Source of the DNA: Pyrinomonadaceae bacterium
Lineage (GTDB): Bacteria > Acidobacteriota > Blastocatellia > Pyrinomonadales > Pyrinomonadaceae
Length of the DNA: 64,000 nucleotides
Assembly (NCBI GenBank): GCA_026129865.1
Contig: JAHCHG010000009.1
Location: 2,501-66,500 of the forward strand
Direction: 5' to 3'
The stretch's first letter is position 1. The number at the start of each line of letters is the position of its first letter. The notes beneath the pieces are model-generated. The model was not told the origin of the DNA, searched no databases, and saw only the letters and a list, made by a program, of their open reading frames with translations. Made by a program: the position numbers and the translations under genes. Below are positions 35,676 through 43,362 of this stretch, one piece after another.

Positions 35676-37340
35676 CTAACTCAATGGAATCAACTGCGGT
35701 GCTTTTACCCAGATGTGCTGGGCGAAGCCCAAGCCGATTAAAATGCAAACTCCGGCTATGGCGAAAAGAATAATGTTTCCGGTAAATAAAAGCGCGAGGG
35801 GCAGAAAGTTTCCGACAGCGATCATTCCCCACCAGAACAACCACGAAAATTGTCCTTTTGTAATCATTTCGACCGTTTTATGCGCATCATCTGTAGAATG
35901 AGTTGTGGTCAATTCGATTGCCAAAGTTATAAGGTGAAAAACGATCGAAACAATGGAAAGAAAGATCAAAACCATCGTAAAACCGACATTCACGTTCAAA
36001 AACAGATGCACGATAAGGTAAACCGCAAAGCCAGCCATCAGCGAATGGATTATCATATGCAGTCCGAGCATCGGAGATTGCCAGAAATCTCTGCCTTTTG
36101 CCTGTGCAAAAAGAAACGCGGTGTAAACTGCCGACAGAAGCGCGAACACGATGCCGAATGGTTCGATATATTTTAGAATTTCGGTAAACCCTGTAAACGA
36201 AGCGATCAGCCACAAAGTCAATAATCCGCCGTAAATGGTTATGATATAAGAACCTCGCGAAAGCCAAGATTTCCATTGCGGGCGAAACAAGACATACAAA
36301 AATCTGTCCGGTCTGCCGAGATCCATGATCAGCAAAATGCCTGTGATCGTCAGGAAAATTAATGAAACGATCGCACCGATCTGTTTGATAAGCAGCGGCA
36401 TTTCCATAAAATAACCGCCGACGAGCGGAAGCAAAAACGCGCCCGCCGCGATTGCTTTGGTCAAAATATACGCCGAAACTTCCCAACCCCAGAGAATTCC
36501 TTTTGCCGGAGCGTCATAAACTCTGCGCGCTTTTTTCGTGCGCGGTTCGATCTGGACGAAAGTTGTCGCAGGCGCAGAACCTGCACGCTCCCTAGCGGTC
36601 GCGTTTCTGCCTTCGATTGCTGCATGCTCCCTAGCGGTCGCGTTTCTGCCTTCGATTGCTGCACGTTCCCTAGCGGTCGCGTTTCCGCCTTCGTTAATGC
36701 GCTGTTCGGCATATTTCGCGTATTTTCCAACGCCTGCCGCCTGGCTCGACCACATATAATCCGCGCTTTGATTCGTTTCCGTCGGATTTAAGGAAACTTT
36801 GTCGCCGTCAATATAAAAGAGTTTGGGATTCGTTCCTTTTTCCGCTTTTCTGACCGAAACGGTTTCACGCGCCAGAAGTTGCGAAATTTCCGTCTGCGGA
36901 TTGTCCATATCGCCCGAAATGATCGCGTGTTCCGGGCAGACGACGACGCACGCGGGTTCTAAACCGATGTCGGTGCGGTGCGAACAATAATTGCATTTTT
37001 GCGCGACCATCGTGTCGGGATTGATGTAGATCGAATCATACGGACATGCCTGTGTGCAGGCTTTGCAGGAAATGCAGCGGCGGTCGTCGAAATCAACGAT
37101 GCCGTCTTTGCGCGTAAAAAGCGCTTCTGTCGGACAAATCTCGACACACGGCGCGTCGGCGCAATGATTACAGCGCATCACGCTAAAAAGGCGGCGCGTG
37201 TCGGGAAATTCACCCTTTTCGATATATTTTACCCAGGTGCGATTTACGCCGATCGGAACGTCGTGTTCCGATTTACAAGCGACCGTGCAGGCGTGGCAGC
37301 CGATACATTTGCGGTTATCAATGATGAAACCAAAATTCAT
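35676..37340 (-). CDS. Fused ferredoxin-NrfD subunit of molybdoenzyme
   Basis: 554 residues, a fusion of two subunits usually separate. Residues 1-150 hold four 4Fe-4S motifs (C12, C15, C18, C22; CNHCADAPCVEIC; CISCKACTQAC; CNYC...CVVVC), as in PsrB/DmsB. A linker carries a 13-residue tandem repeat at about 217-253. From about 280 an NrfD/PsrC-type membrane domain with eight or more segments follows. It would pass electrons between quinone and the molybdenum subunit encoded downstream. The start ATG matches the family (MNFGFIIDNRKCIGCHAC). It is the first gene of the operon, later split by the GxxExxY cassette. Confidence 0.9.
   Translation of the reverse strand: MNFGFIIDNRKCIGCHACTVACKSEHDVPIGVNRTWVKYIEKGEFPDTRRLFSVMRCNHCADAPCVEICPTEALFTRKDGIVDFDDRRCISCKACTQACPYDSIYINPDTMVAQKCNYCSHRTDIGLEPACVVVCPEHAIISGDMDNPQTEISQLLARETVSVRKAEKGTNPKLFYIDGDKVSLNPTETNQSADYMWSSQAAGVGKYAKYAEQRINEGGNATARERAAIEGRNATAREHAAIEGRNATARERAGSAPATTFVQIEPRTKKARRVYDAPAKGILWGWEVSAYILTKAIAAGAFLLPLVGGYFMEMPLLIKQIGAIVSLIFLTITGILLIMDLGRPDRFLYVLFRPQWKSWLSRGSYIITIYGGLLTLWLIASFTGFTEILKYIEPFGIVFALLSAVYTAFLFAQAKGRDFWQSPMLGLHMIIHSLMAGFAVYLIVHLFLNVNVGFTMVLIFLSIVSIVFHLITLAIELTTTHSTDDAHKTVEMITKGQFSWLFWWGMIAVGNFLPLALLFTGNIILFAIAGVCILIGLGFAQHIWVKAPQLIPLS
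36583..36695. repeat. 39-base tandem repeat, three units, in frame
   Basis: Units at 36583-36621, 36622-36660 and a diverging third at 36661-36695 share CTAGCGGTCGCGTTT; the first two differ at one base. Read on the minus strand they encode copies of IEGRNATAREHAA in the linker between the ferredoxin and NrfD domains. Length 39 keeps the frame. Confidence 0.85.
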
Positions 37341-37604
37341 AATAAGTTTCCCGAATCAAATTGCTTAAAGATCGAAATAAAATGCCGGTCGTTGAAAACA
37401 AAAACGGCTTAAATTCATTTCGATAACTTCCGGATTTTTGCAGATTTTCTTAAGACTAGATCAATAACGAATTTATTCCATTATCGCGTTTACACAAAAT
37501 CGGATTTTTAAGAAATCAGCTGATCGAAACTTCTAAACAAATACGCTTTACCTATTGGGGCATAAATCTGCGCCAAAACTAGGTAGATTTACTTAAATTG
37601 ATAT

Positions 37605-38264
37605 ATGAATATTTTGAAGCTGTTTGGGTTACCGGCGATCGTAATTTTGTCGCTGTTTTCGAGCATTTTCGGGCAATCGGAGTCTGAACTTAGAGATTAT
37701 TTTGAAGGACGAAAAGTCGAGGTCAAGATCGACATGCCGGCATCGCGAGGCGGGGTAAACGTTTACCCCGAACGCCGGCGAGCCCTGGACCTTGGTCATT
37801 ATCGCGATCTGATCAAGAAGTACGGTACAGGCGTTCGCGACGGAGACCGGATAATGATCACAAAGATCAAGGTCAAAGATAAGCATATTGAATTTCAGCT
37901 TGGCGGCGGAGGTTATGGCGGCTGGACAGATGAAACATCTCCGTCGGTTTATGTAGATTCTGCTTCGAAAAGCGAACGCGAGAAGAATCTTGAAAAGGAT
38001 TTGAAGCGAACGACGGACGAACGGAAAAGACGTGAGATCAAAGAGGAGATCAGCGATTTGAAACGACGCCGCGAGCGCGAAAATGCGCGAAATGACGCCG
38101 CGGTCGCAGCGGCGGAAGAAATTGCGAAACAGCGAATTCAGGACAAGCGGCTGCAGGCGGGATCGCGGTTCAACATAAGATTCGAGCGAAAGATCGAACA
38201 GTCAGATCTGACACCGGAAACGATAATCGCGGCATTATCGGAATATCTCGAATTTGTCGACTAA
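37605..38264 (+). CDS. Exported coiled-coil protein of unknown function
   Basis: 219 residues. A signal peptide ends near SIFGQSE. The first half is beta-like with a glycine-rich turn (LGGGGYGGWTDE); the second half (about 125-190) is a highly charged coiled coil (EREKNLEKDLKRTTDERKRR). No family recognised; similar architectures occur in many acidobacterial exported proteins. It ends with a four-base overlap with the convergent pdxJ gene. Likely transcribed alone, with 264 upstream bases free of features. Confidence 0.65.
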   Translation: MNILKLFGLPAIVILSLFSSIFGQSESELRDYFEGRKVEVKIDMPASRGGVNVYPERRRALDLGHYRDLIKKYGTGVRDGDRIMITKIKVKDKHIEFQLGGGGYGGWTDETSPSVYVDSASKSEREKNLEKDLKRTTDERKRREIKEEISDLKRRRERENARNDAAVAAAEEIAKQRIQDKRLQAGSRFNIRFERKIEQSDLTPETIIAALSEYLEFVD

Positions 38265-39016
38265 ATTTTTTGTTTTGAAATAGCGTTGATCATCTCCTCG
38301 ACGGCGCGATATAAACCGACAAAAACCGATCGTGAAATGATGTTATGTCCGATGTTAAACTCGGTAATTTCGGATATCTGCGCGAGCGCGCCGACGTTTC
38401 GATAGGTTAAACCGTGACCTGCGGCGACCTTTAACCCGAGTCCGTGAGCGTGAACGGCGGCGTTGTGTATGCGGCGTATTTCCTGAGCTGCGTTCATCGC
38501 ACCTTCGCCGTGCGCGGCTTTTGCTCCGAGGGTGAATTCGGCATATTCGCCGGTGCAAAGTTCTACCTGCTGCGCGCCGATCCGCTGGGCTGCCTCTATC
38601 TGTTCGAGCACCGGATCGAGGAAAATGCTGACGAAAACGCCCGCGTTGCGAAGCGTTTTTACTGCTTTTCCGACGGCGTCTATATTTTTAATGACGTCCA
38701 ACCCGCCTTCTGTGGTAATTTCGTTCGGCTTTTCCGGAACGAGCGAAACGGCGTCGGGCTGAGTTTTCAAAGCGATCTTCATCATTTCATCGGTCGCCGC
38801 CATTTCTACGTTAAGATATGTCGTTACGACGTCGCGAAGGAGTTCGATGTCTCGGTCCTGAATATGCCGCCGGTCGCCGCGTAAATGAACCGTAATTCCG
38901 TCAGCGCCCGCTTGTTCGCAGATGACGGCAGCGCCGATTATGCTCGGTTCGATAGTTTTTCGAGCCTCGCGGATCGTCGCAACATGGTCGATGTTTACAT
39001 TAAGTTTGGCGGTCAT
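38261..39016 (-). CDS. pdxJ: Pyridoxine 5'-phosphate synthase
   Basis: 251 residues, TIM barrel. The N-terminus KLNVNIDHVATIREARKT is the PdxJ signature; ITVHLRGDRRHIQDRD, VSLVPEKPNEITTEGGLD, ELCTGEYAEF and LKVAAGHGLTYRN follow. It condenses 3-amino-1-hydroxyacetone phosphate with deoxyxylulose 5-phosphate in the DXP-dependent route to vitamin B6. It supplies cofactor for PLP enzymes such as the cysteine desulfurase at 13867. The short gap to the upstream GT2 gene contains half of a palindromic element. Confidence 0.95.
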   Translation of the reverse strand: MTAKLNVNIDHVATIREARKTIEPSIIGAAVICEQAGADGITVHLRGDRRHIQDRDIELLRDVVTTYLNVEMAATDEMMKIALKTQPDAVSLVPEKPNEITTEGGLDVIKNIDAVGKAVKTLRNAGVFVSIFLDPVLEQIEAAQRIGAQQVELCTGEYAEFTLGAKAAHGEGAMNAAQEIRRIHNAAVHAHGLGLKVAAGHGLTYRNVGALAQISEITEFNIGHNIISRSVFVGLYRAVEEMINAISKQKI

Positions 39017-39044
39017 ATATCAATGAAATTATGCCAAATTCGAA

Positions 39045-39062
39045 TGGAGCGCAAGCGTCCTG
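39045..39062. repeat. Solitary half of a GGAGCGC palindrome
   Basis: TGGAGCGCAAGCGTCCTG matches one arm of the inverted repeat element at 57502-57631, but no second arm follows. It lies in the 60-base gap between the pdxJ start and the GT2 stop. Confidence 0.6.
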
Positions 39063-39076
39063 CCTATGCTCGAAAT

Positions 39077-39862
39077 CTATTGCTCGGTACTTGCAAATGA
39101 TTTCGCCGTTTCGGGAGTTGGTTCCTTCAATCGATAAGCTCCGTTCTTCGCATTTTTTCGAATTAACCGAACCTCGTTGAACATTCGCTGCGAATCTCTG
39201 AAAACATTGACCTTTGTTCTTTCGTCGTGATCCCAACGGACCGGAATTTCCTTCAACCGCAGACCGTGAAGATTGGCAACATAGAGAAATTCCACGTCGA
39301 AGCCGAACCGGTCGATCTTCATAACGTCTAAAAGCGGGCGAAACTTTTTCATGTTGAACGCTTTGAAACCGCATTGTGTGTCCCAAAACGGCAGACCCGT
39401 CAGCGTTCGAACTATAAAGTTGAAAACCTTACCGCCCTGTTCGCGCCGCCACGGCTGATGAACACCGATCAAACTTCTGTCGAGCGCACGCGAGCCAAAG
39501 GTAACGTCAAAATCTCCATTTTTGATCGGTTCGACGAGTTTCGGCAGTTCTTCGATCGGCGTGGAGAGATCGGCGTCGCTGAAAAGCGCGATATCGCCTT
39601 TAGCTGCGCGCAGTCCGGTGATCACTGCGAATCCTTTTCCTCGATTCTCTTCGTAGCGGATGAATTTCGTCGGAATTTCCGGAAATTCCGCAAATGCCGT
39701 TTTCGCGCGGTCTCCGGTCTTATCTTTCGATCCGTCATCGACAATGATCAATTCGGCGTTCAGCTTTTCTTTTTGAATGTACGAAAGTATCTTGAGCACC
39801 GACGTTCCGAGCCGTCCCTGCTCTTCATAAGCCGGAATTATAATGGAAAGAGATGGATTCAT
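39077..39862 (-). CDS. Family 2 glycosyltransferase (DPM1/GtrB-like)
   Basis: 261 residues from the ATG at 39862; the frame stays open upstream but the family N-terminus is PSLSIIIPAYEEQGRL. GT2 motifs: IIVDDGSKDKT, GKGFAVITGLRAAKGD, FSDADLSTP (the DXD-like metal site), TGLPFWDTQCGFKAF and the DVEFL motif. Such enzymes transfer a sugar to polyprenyl phosphate at the inner face of the membrane. No membrane segment is present, unlike GtrB, so another protein may anchor it. It is on the same strand as pdxJ and divergent from the protease gene. Confidence 0.88.
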   Translation of the reverse strand: MNPSLSIIIPAYEEQGRLGTSVLKILSYIQKEKLNAELIIVDDGSKDKTGDRAKTAFAEFPEIPTKFIRYEENRGKGFAVITGLRAAKGDIALFSDADLSTPIEELPKLVEPIKNGDFDVTFGSRALDRSLIGVHQPWRREQGGKVFNFIVRTLTGLPFWDTQCGFKAFNMKKFRPLLDVMKIDRFGFDVEFLYVANLHGLRLKEIPVRWDHDERTKVNVFRDSQRMFNEVRLIRKNAKNGAYRLKEPTPETAKSFASTEQ

Positions 39863-40085
39863 TTTACAAAGATGTAATGGTAAGTTTTTGTTGAAAAAAA
39901 GTAAATCTGCATCAAACATTTCGCTCTCGTTCTCCTTGGTTTTGGTATTGAATCTGACCTACAGTGCTTTTTCCTTATCAAAAAAGACGCGCAAAGTATC
40001 AAATCGAAAGCATTCGCGACAACGCCGACCTCCCGAACGGCAACAAATTTATGATATAGTTTTACCTGCTTTTTTAATGTTTTAT

Positions 40086-41702
40086 ATGAATAAGAAATTC
40101 GTCATTACAGCTGTTTTACTGGTATTGACCGGGGCAATTCTCGGAGGCATATTTGGACGTTTGCCGACGAAAACCGCTGCCGAAAACGAACTCTCAACAT
40201 CTGCGGTCGTTTCCGATTATCGCGAAGTTTTGCAGATGATCGATGAAAATTACGTCGGAAAGATCGATCATGAAAAGATCACCGAAACGTCGATTCAGAG
40301 CATGCTTTGGACGCTCGACCCGCATTCTGCATTCTTTACTCGGGATGAATTTAAGAAACTCTATGAAGAACAGGCTTCGCAATTTTACGGTATCGGAGTT
40401 TCGATCCTGCAGCATCGCGACGGCGTTTATGTTCAATCGGTAATTCCGAATACGCCGGCAGACCGCGCTGGAATCAAGTACGGAGACCGTTTTGTAGAAG
40501 TCGAGGGCAAGGATGCCAAAGAATGGACGAGCGCAGAGGTTTCGAAAAATGTCCGCGGCGAAAGAGGAACGACAGTAAACGTTAAGGTTGAACGCGCGGG
40601 TTCGAAAGACCCGATCTCCTTCGATATCGTTCGCGGCGGCGTGCCGCTTCCATCGGTGCGCAATTATTTTATGCTGACGCCTGAGGTCGGTTATGTCGGT
40701 TTGACCGGCGGTTTTCAGGAAACGACAGCAGACGAAGTTCGCCAGAGCATAGACGAATTGAAGGCGCAGGGAATGAAAAGCCTCGTTCTCGATCTTCGCG
40801 GAAATCCCGGCGGATTGCTGCAGCAGGCGCGTGAGGTTGTCGGTGAATTTGTCTCAAAAGGGCAAACGGTCGTTTCGGTAAAAGGGCGCACACAATATTC
40901 AACCGCTGAAGAATTAAAGACCGAAACGAGTAATCCGGAGAATTTTCCGCTCGTCGTATTGATAAACGGCGGATCGGCGTCCGCTTCGGAAATCGTCGCA
41001 GGAGCTCTTCAGGATTACGGACGAGGGCTCGTGGTCGGAACTGAAAGTTTCGGAAAGGGACTTGTTCAGCGGGTTTTCCGGCTACCTTACGGAACAGGCT
41101 TAACCTTAACAACGGCAAGATACTACACTCCGTTCGGTCGTTCGCTGCAGCGCGACTATTCGAGCGGTTCGATCTATGATTACTATACGCATCACGGCGA
41201 AGAGGACGGTGCTCCGAAACCCGCCGGAACTCCGGTAACAACAGCAGGCGGGCGCGTTTTTTACGGCGGACGCGGTATTGTGCCGGACCTCGAAGCCGAA
41301 GGGCTCGAATATACGCCGCTGCTTGCACGGATCAATGAATCTGCATTTTTCTTTGTTCGCGAACTCGTTTCAGGACAGATCAAGGGTTTCGAATCGTACA
41401 AGGTGGACAAACAAAATTACAAACCGACCGTTGCGCCGAACGAATTTCAGGCGGGCGAGAAACTTGTTGAGGCGTTTCGCGAATTTGCCGTTAAAGATCC
41501 GAAGAGCGGTCTGACAGCCGCGAATATCAATTCGCAGCTGACCTACGTTAAAGCGCGGATCAGAGAAGAGATCGCGACGGCGAATAATTCGAACGAAGCC
41601 GGACAGCAGGTTTCTCTGGAAAACGACGTTCAGGTGCGAAAAGCGATCGACGCGCTGCCGGAAGCCAAAAGGCTTTTGGAAATGAATTTGGCGCGAAATT
41701 GA
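40086..41702 (+). CDS. C-terminal processing protease (S41/CtpA type)
   Basis: 538 residues from the ATG at 40086, which begins directly before a membrane anchor (FVITAVLLVLTGAILGGIFG). A PDZ domain spans about 95-180 (YGIGVSILQ, TPADRAGIKYGD). The catalytic Ser-Lys dyad lies in NGGSASASEI (S299) and ESFGKGLVQ (K324). A C-terminal region of about 170 residues follows. These proteases trim or degrade periplasmic proteins from their C-termini. It is followed after 124 bases by the selenocysteine peroxiredoxin gene. Confidence 0.92.
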   Translation: MNKKFVITAVLLVLTGAILGGIFGRLPTKTAAENELSTSAVVSDYREVLQMIDENYVGKIDHEKITETSIQSMLWTLDPHSAFFTRDEFKKLYEEQASQFYGIGVSILQHRDGVYVQSVIPNTPADRAGIKYGDRFVEVEGKDAKEWTSAEVSKNVRGERGTTVNVKVERAGSKDPISFDIVRGGVPLPSVRNYFMLTPEVGYVGLTGGFQETTADEVRQSIDELKAQGMKSLVLDLRGNPGGLLQQAREVVGEFVSKGQTVVSVKGRTQYSTAEELKTETSNPENFPLVVLINGGSASASEIVAGALQDYGRGLVVGTESFGKGLVQRVFRLPYGTGLTLTTARYYTPFGRSLQRDYSSGSIYDYYTHHGEEDGAPKPAGTPVTTAGGRVFYGGRGIVPDLEAEGLEYTPLLARINESAFFFVRELVSGQIKGFESYKVDKQNYKPTVAPNEFQAGEKLVEAFREFAVKDPKSGLTAANINSQLTYVKARIREEIATANNSNEAGQQVSLENDVQVRKAIDALPEAKRLLEMNLARN

Positions 41703-41826
41703 TCAAAGTCGTATCGGCAGTTCGTTTTTTCGGGTTTTCGGGCATCCACTTGAATAGAATCTCGCTTCCCGTTAAGCTGTTTTAGGTTTAATAACCAAAA
41801 TTGATAATTAAGGAGACGCATAATAA

Positions 41827-42288
41827 ATGGTAAATGTTGGAGATACCGCTCCGGATTTCGAACTTGCGAGCCATCTTGATAAAGACAAGAAGGTAAAGCT
41901 TTCGGACCTGCGCGGAAAAAATGTTGTAATTGCGTTCTATCCTTTGGATTGGACGCCTGTTTGAACGGTTCAAATGCCTTCCTACGAAGCCGATAAATCG
42001 CGCTTTGAAGGATACGATGCCCAAGTTTTGGGTATCTCAGTCGATAGCATACCGAGCCATGTTGCCTGGGCGAAAAGCCTCGGCGGTTTGTCATACGATC
42101 TTTTAGCCGATTTTCACCCGAAAGGTGAGGTCGCAAAACAATTCGGCGCCTGGCGCGACAGTGACGGAATTTCCGAACGCGCGCTTTTCATCGTCGATAA
42201 AGAAGGAAAGATCGCTTACAAAGACATTCATGATATTGGCGATCAGCCGGACAATGAAGAATTGTTTGATGTTCTGAAAAGACTCTAA
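41827..42288 (+). CDS. Selenocysteine-containing peroxiredoxin (in-frame UGA)
   Basis: 153 residues if the UGA at 41962-41964 is read as selenocysteine 46. The frame is peroxiredoxin on both sides: GDTAPDFELASH, LSDLRGKNVVIAFYPLDWTPV-U-TVQMPSYEADKSRF, QVLGISVDS, ERALFIVDKEG. The Sec falls exactly on the peroxidatic position of the TPxxC motif, as in AhpE/BCP-type enzymes that reduce peroxides with thiols. AGGAG at 41811-41815 precedes the ATG. A hairpin suited to a bacterial SECIS follows the UGA. Automatic calling would start at the ATG 41974 and lose the active site. A terminator follows at 42298. Confidence 0.88.
41977..42011 (+). promoter_or_regulatory. SECIS hairpin of peroxiredoxin
   Basis: Twelve bases after the UGA, CCTTC (41977-41981) pairs with GAAGG (42007-42011), GAAGC (41986-41990) with GCTTT (42002-42006), and CGA (41991-41993) with TCG (41998-42000) around TAAA. 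Position and size fit a bacterial selenocysteine insertion element recognised by SelB, although the loop can only offer a G if the top pairs open. Confidence 0.55.
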
Positions 42289-42297
42289 GCAATATCG

Positions 42298-42339
42298 AAT
42301 CAGCCGTTTATCCGAAAGGTACTCGGCTGATTTTCTTTT
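42298..42339 (+). terminator. Terminator after peroxiredoxin gene
   Basis: AATCAGCCG (42298-42306) pairs with CGGCTGATT (42324-42332) and runs into a T-rich tail. It separates the peroxiredoxin from the following genes. Confidence 0.8.
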
Positions 42340-42349
42340 AACCGGAAAT

Positions 42350-42535
42350 ATGGCTGGAGAAAAACCGAAAATTTCGATCCTGCAGATAATCTGCGTCGCT
42401 TTCGGCGTTTTTTTAGGTTTGATGCTTGTCCGGTTCGTGTTCGCGTTGGAAGGAGTTTTCGGCGGGGCGATCGGCGGCGCACTTGGCGCGGCGATCGGTT
42501 TAGGATTGTTCGAATTGATAAATAGATTTAGATAG
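42350..42535 (+). CDS. Small glycine-rich membrane protein, 61 aa
   Basis: 61 residues with one or two hydrophobic segments, the second glycine/alanine-rich (GVFGGAIGGALGAAIGLGLF), similar to glycine-zipper membrane peptides. It begins 11 bases after the peroxiredoxin terminator and ends five bases before the ATG of the second selenoprotein gene, so it is probably co-transcribed with the latter. No family recognised. Confidence 0.55.
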   Translation: MAGEKPKISILQIICVAFGVFLGLMLVRFVFALEGVFGGAIGGALGAAIGLGLFELINRFR

Positions 42536-42540
42536 ATCAT

Positions 42541-43275
42541 ATGACAAATTTTTCGAGGAAATGTGTGCCGTTTACGCCGTTTGACGGCGATCTGAGCAAG
42601 GCTACGATCGCGATCGTTTCGGCAGCAGGCGTCCACAGAAAAGATCAGGAAGTATTTAATATAGAAGATGAGCTCGGCGATCTGAGCTATCGAGTGATGG
42701 ATGAAAACGTTCGATCGTCCGATCTGATGGTTACGCATCATCATTACGACCATGCCGATGCCGATCAGGACATCAATGTGGTTTTTCCGATCGATCGTTT
42801 GCGGGAACTGGTCGACGACGGCGTTATCGGCGGACTCGCGCGGAAACATATAGGATATATGGGCTATACGATGCGTCTGAAGCAGATGTATGACGAAACC
42901 GCTCCGCAGATCGCAGATGAGATCGACCGCGGATCGCGTGCCGATGCAGTCATCTTAACCGGCGGCTGACCGAACGTTTGCCACCGCACAGTTGTCGCGG
43001 TTCAACGTGAAATAGAAATGCGCGGAACACCGACGGTCTTGATAACCGTCAGCCCCGAAGTGTCGGCTCAAATGCGACCGCCGCGCGCGCTCTATCCGAA
43101 TGGTTTTAAGATCGGCAACAGTTTAGGGAAACCGAATATCAAGCAGCTTCAGAGAAACGTATTGCTCGATGCATTGAATCTGCTTTCCGAAAACACCCGT
43201 CCCGGAAGTTTTGTAACAAAGGAGTATCCGGAATACGGCGAATTTCACGAGCATTCGAAGGTAAAAGGAAGCTGA
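42541..43275 (+). CDS. Selenoprotein of the GrdB/PrdB family (in-frame UGA)
   Basis: 244 residues if UGA at 42967-42969 is read as selenocysteine 143: AVILTGG-U-PNVCHRTVVAVQREI. The pattern Sec-x3-Cys followed by a helix and GTPTVLITVSPE matches selenoprotein B of glycine/betaine/sarcosine/D-proline reductases, whose Sec attacks the substrate. The frame continues 102 codons past the UGA with family-like sequence to 43275, so premature termination is unlikely. No grdA, grdC or prdA genes are near, so this is probably a stand-alone aerobic relative of unknown substrate. A perfect-fit hairpin follows the UGA. Confidence 0.87.
42974..43008 (+). promoter_or_regulatory. SECIS hairpin of GrdB-family gene
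   Basis: Four bases after the UGA, ACGTT (42974-42978) pairs with AACGT (43004-43008) and ACCGC (42983-42987) with GCGGT (42997-43001), leaving small internal loops and a nine-base apical loop ACAGTTGTC about 18 bases from the UGA. This is the geometry of bacterial SECIS elements. Confidence 0.7.
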
Positions 43276-43305
43276 AATTTATCCGAAAAGGGTCGATGAT
43301 TTTTT

Positions 43306-43341
43306 GTTAATTGCAGTTTTGTAAACTACAATTAACATTTT
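43306..43341 (+). terminator. Terminator before pfkA
   Basis: GTTAATTG (43306-43313) pairs with CAATTAAC (43329-43336) and AGTTT with AAACT inside it, giving a 13-base-pair AT-rich stem with one mismatch and a TGT loop, followed by ATTTTT. It probably ends the GrdB-family transcript. Confidence 0.6.
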
Positions 43342-43362
43342 TCAAATACCCTTTTTTTCATT

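Noticed and set aside
36583-36695. CRISPR-like array
   Set aside because: Repeats are tandem without spacers and lie in frame in a coding sequence.
41962-42969. Reading the two in-frame UGA codons as nonsense mutations or pseudogenes
   Set aside because: Both lie exactly at the catalytic Sec/Cys positions of families known to have selenoproteins, both frames stay family-like afterwards and both are followed by suitable hairpins.
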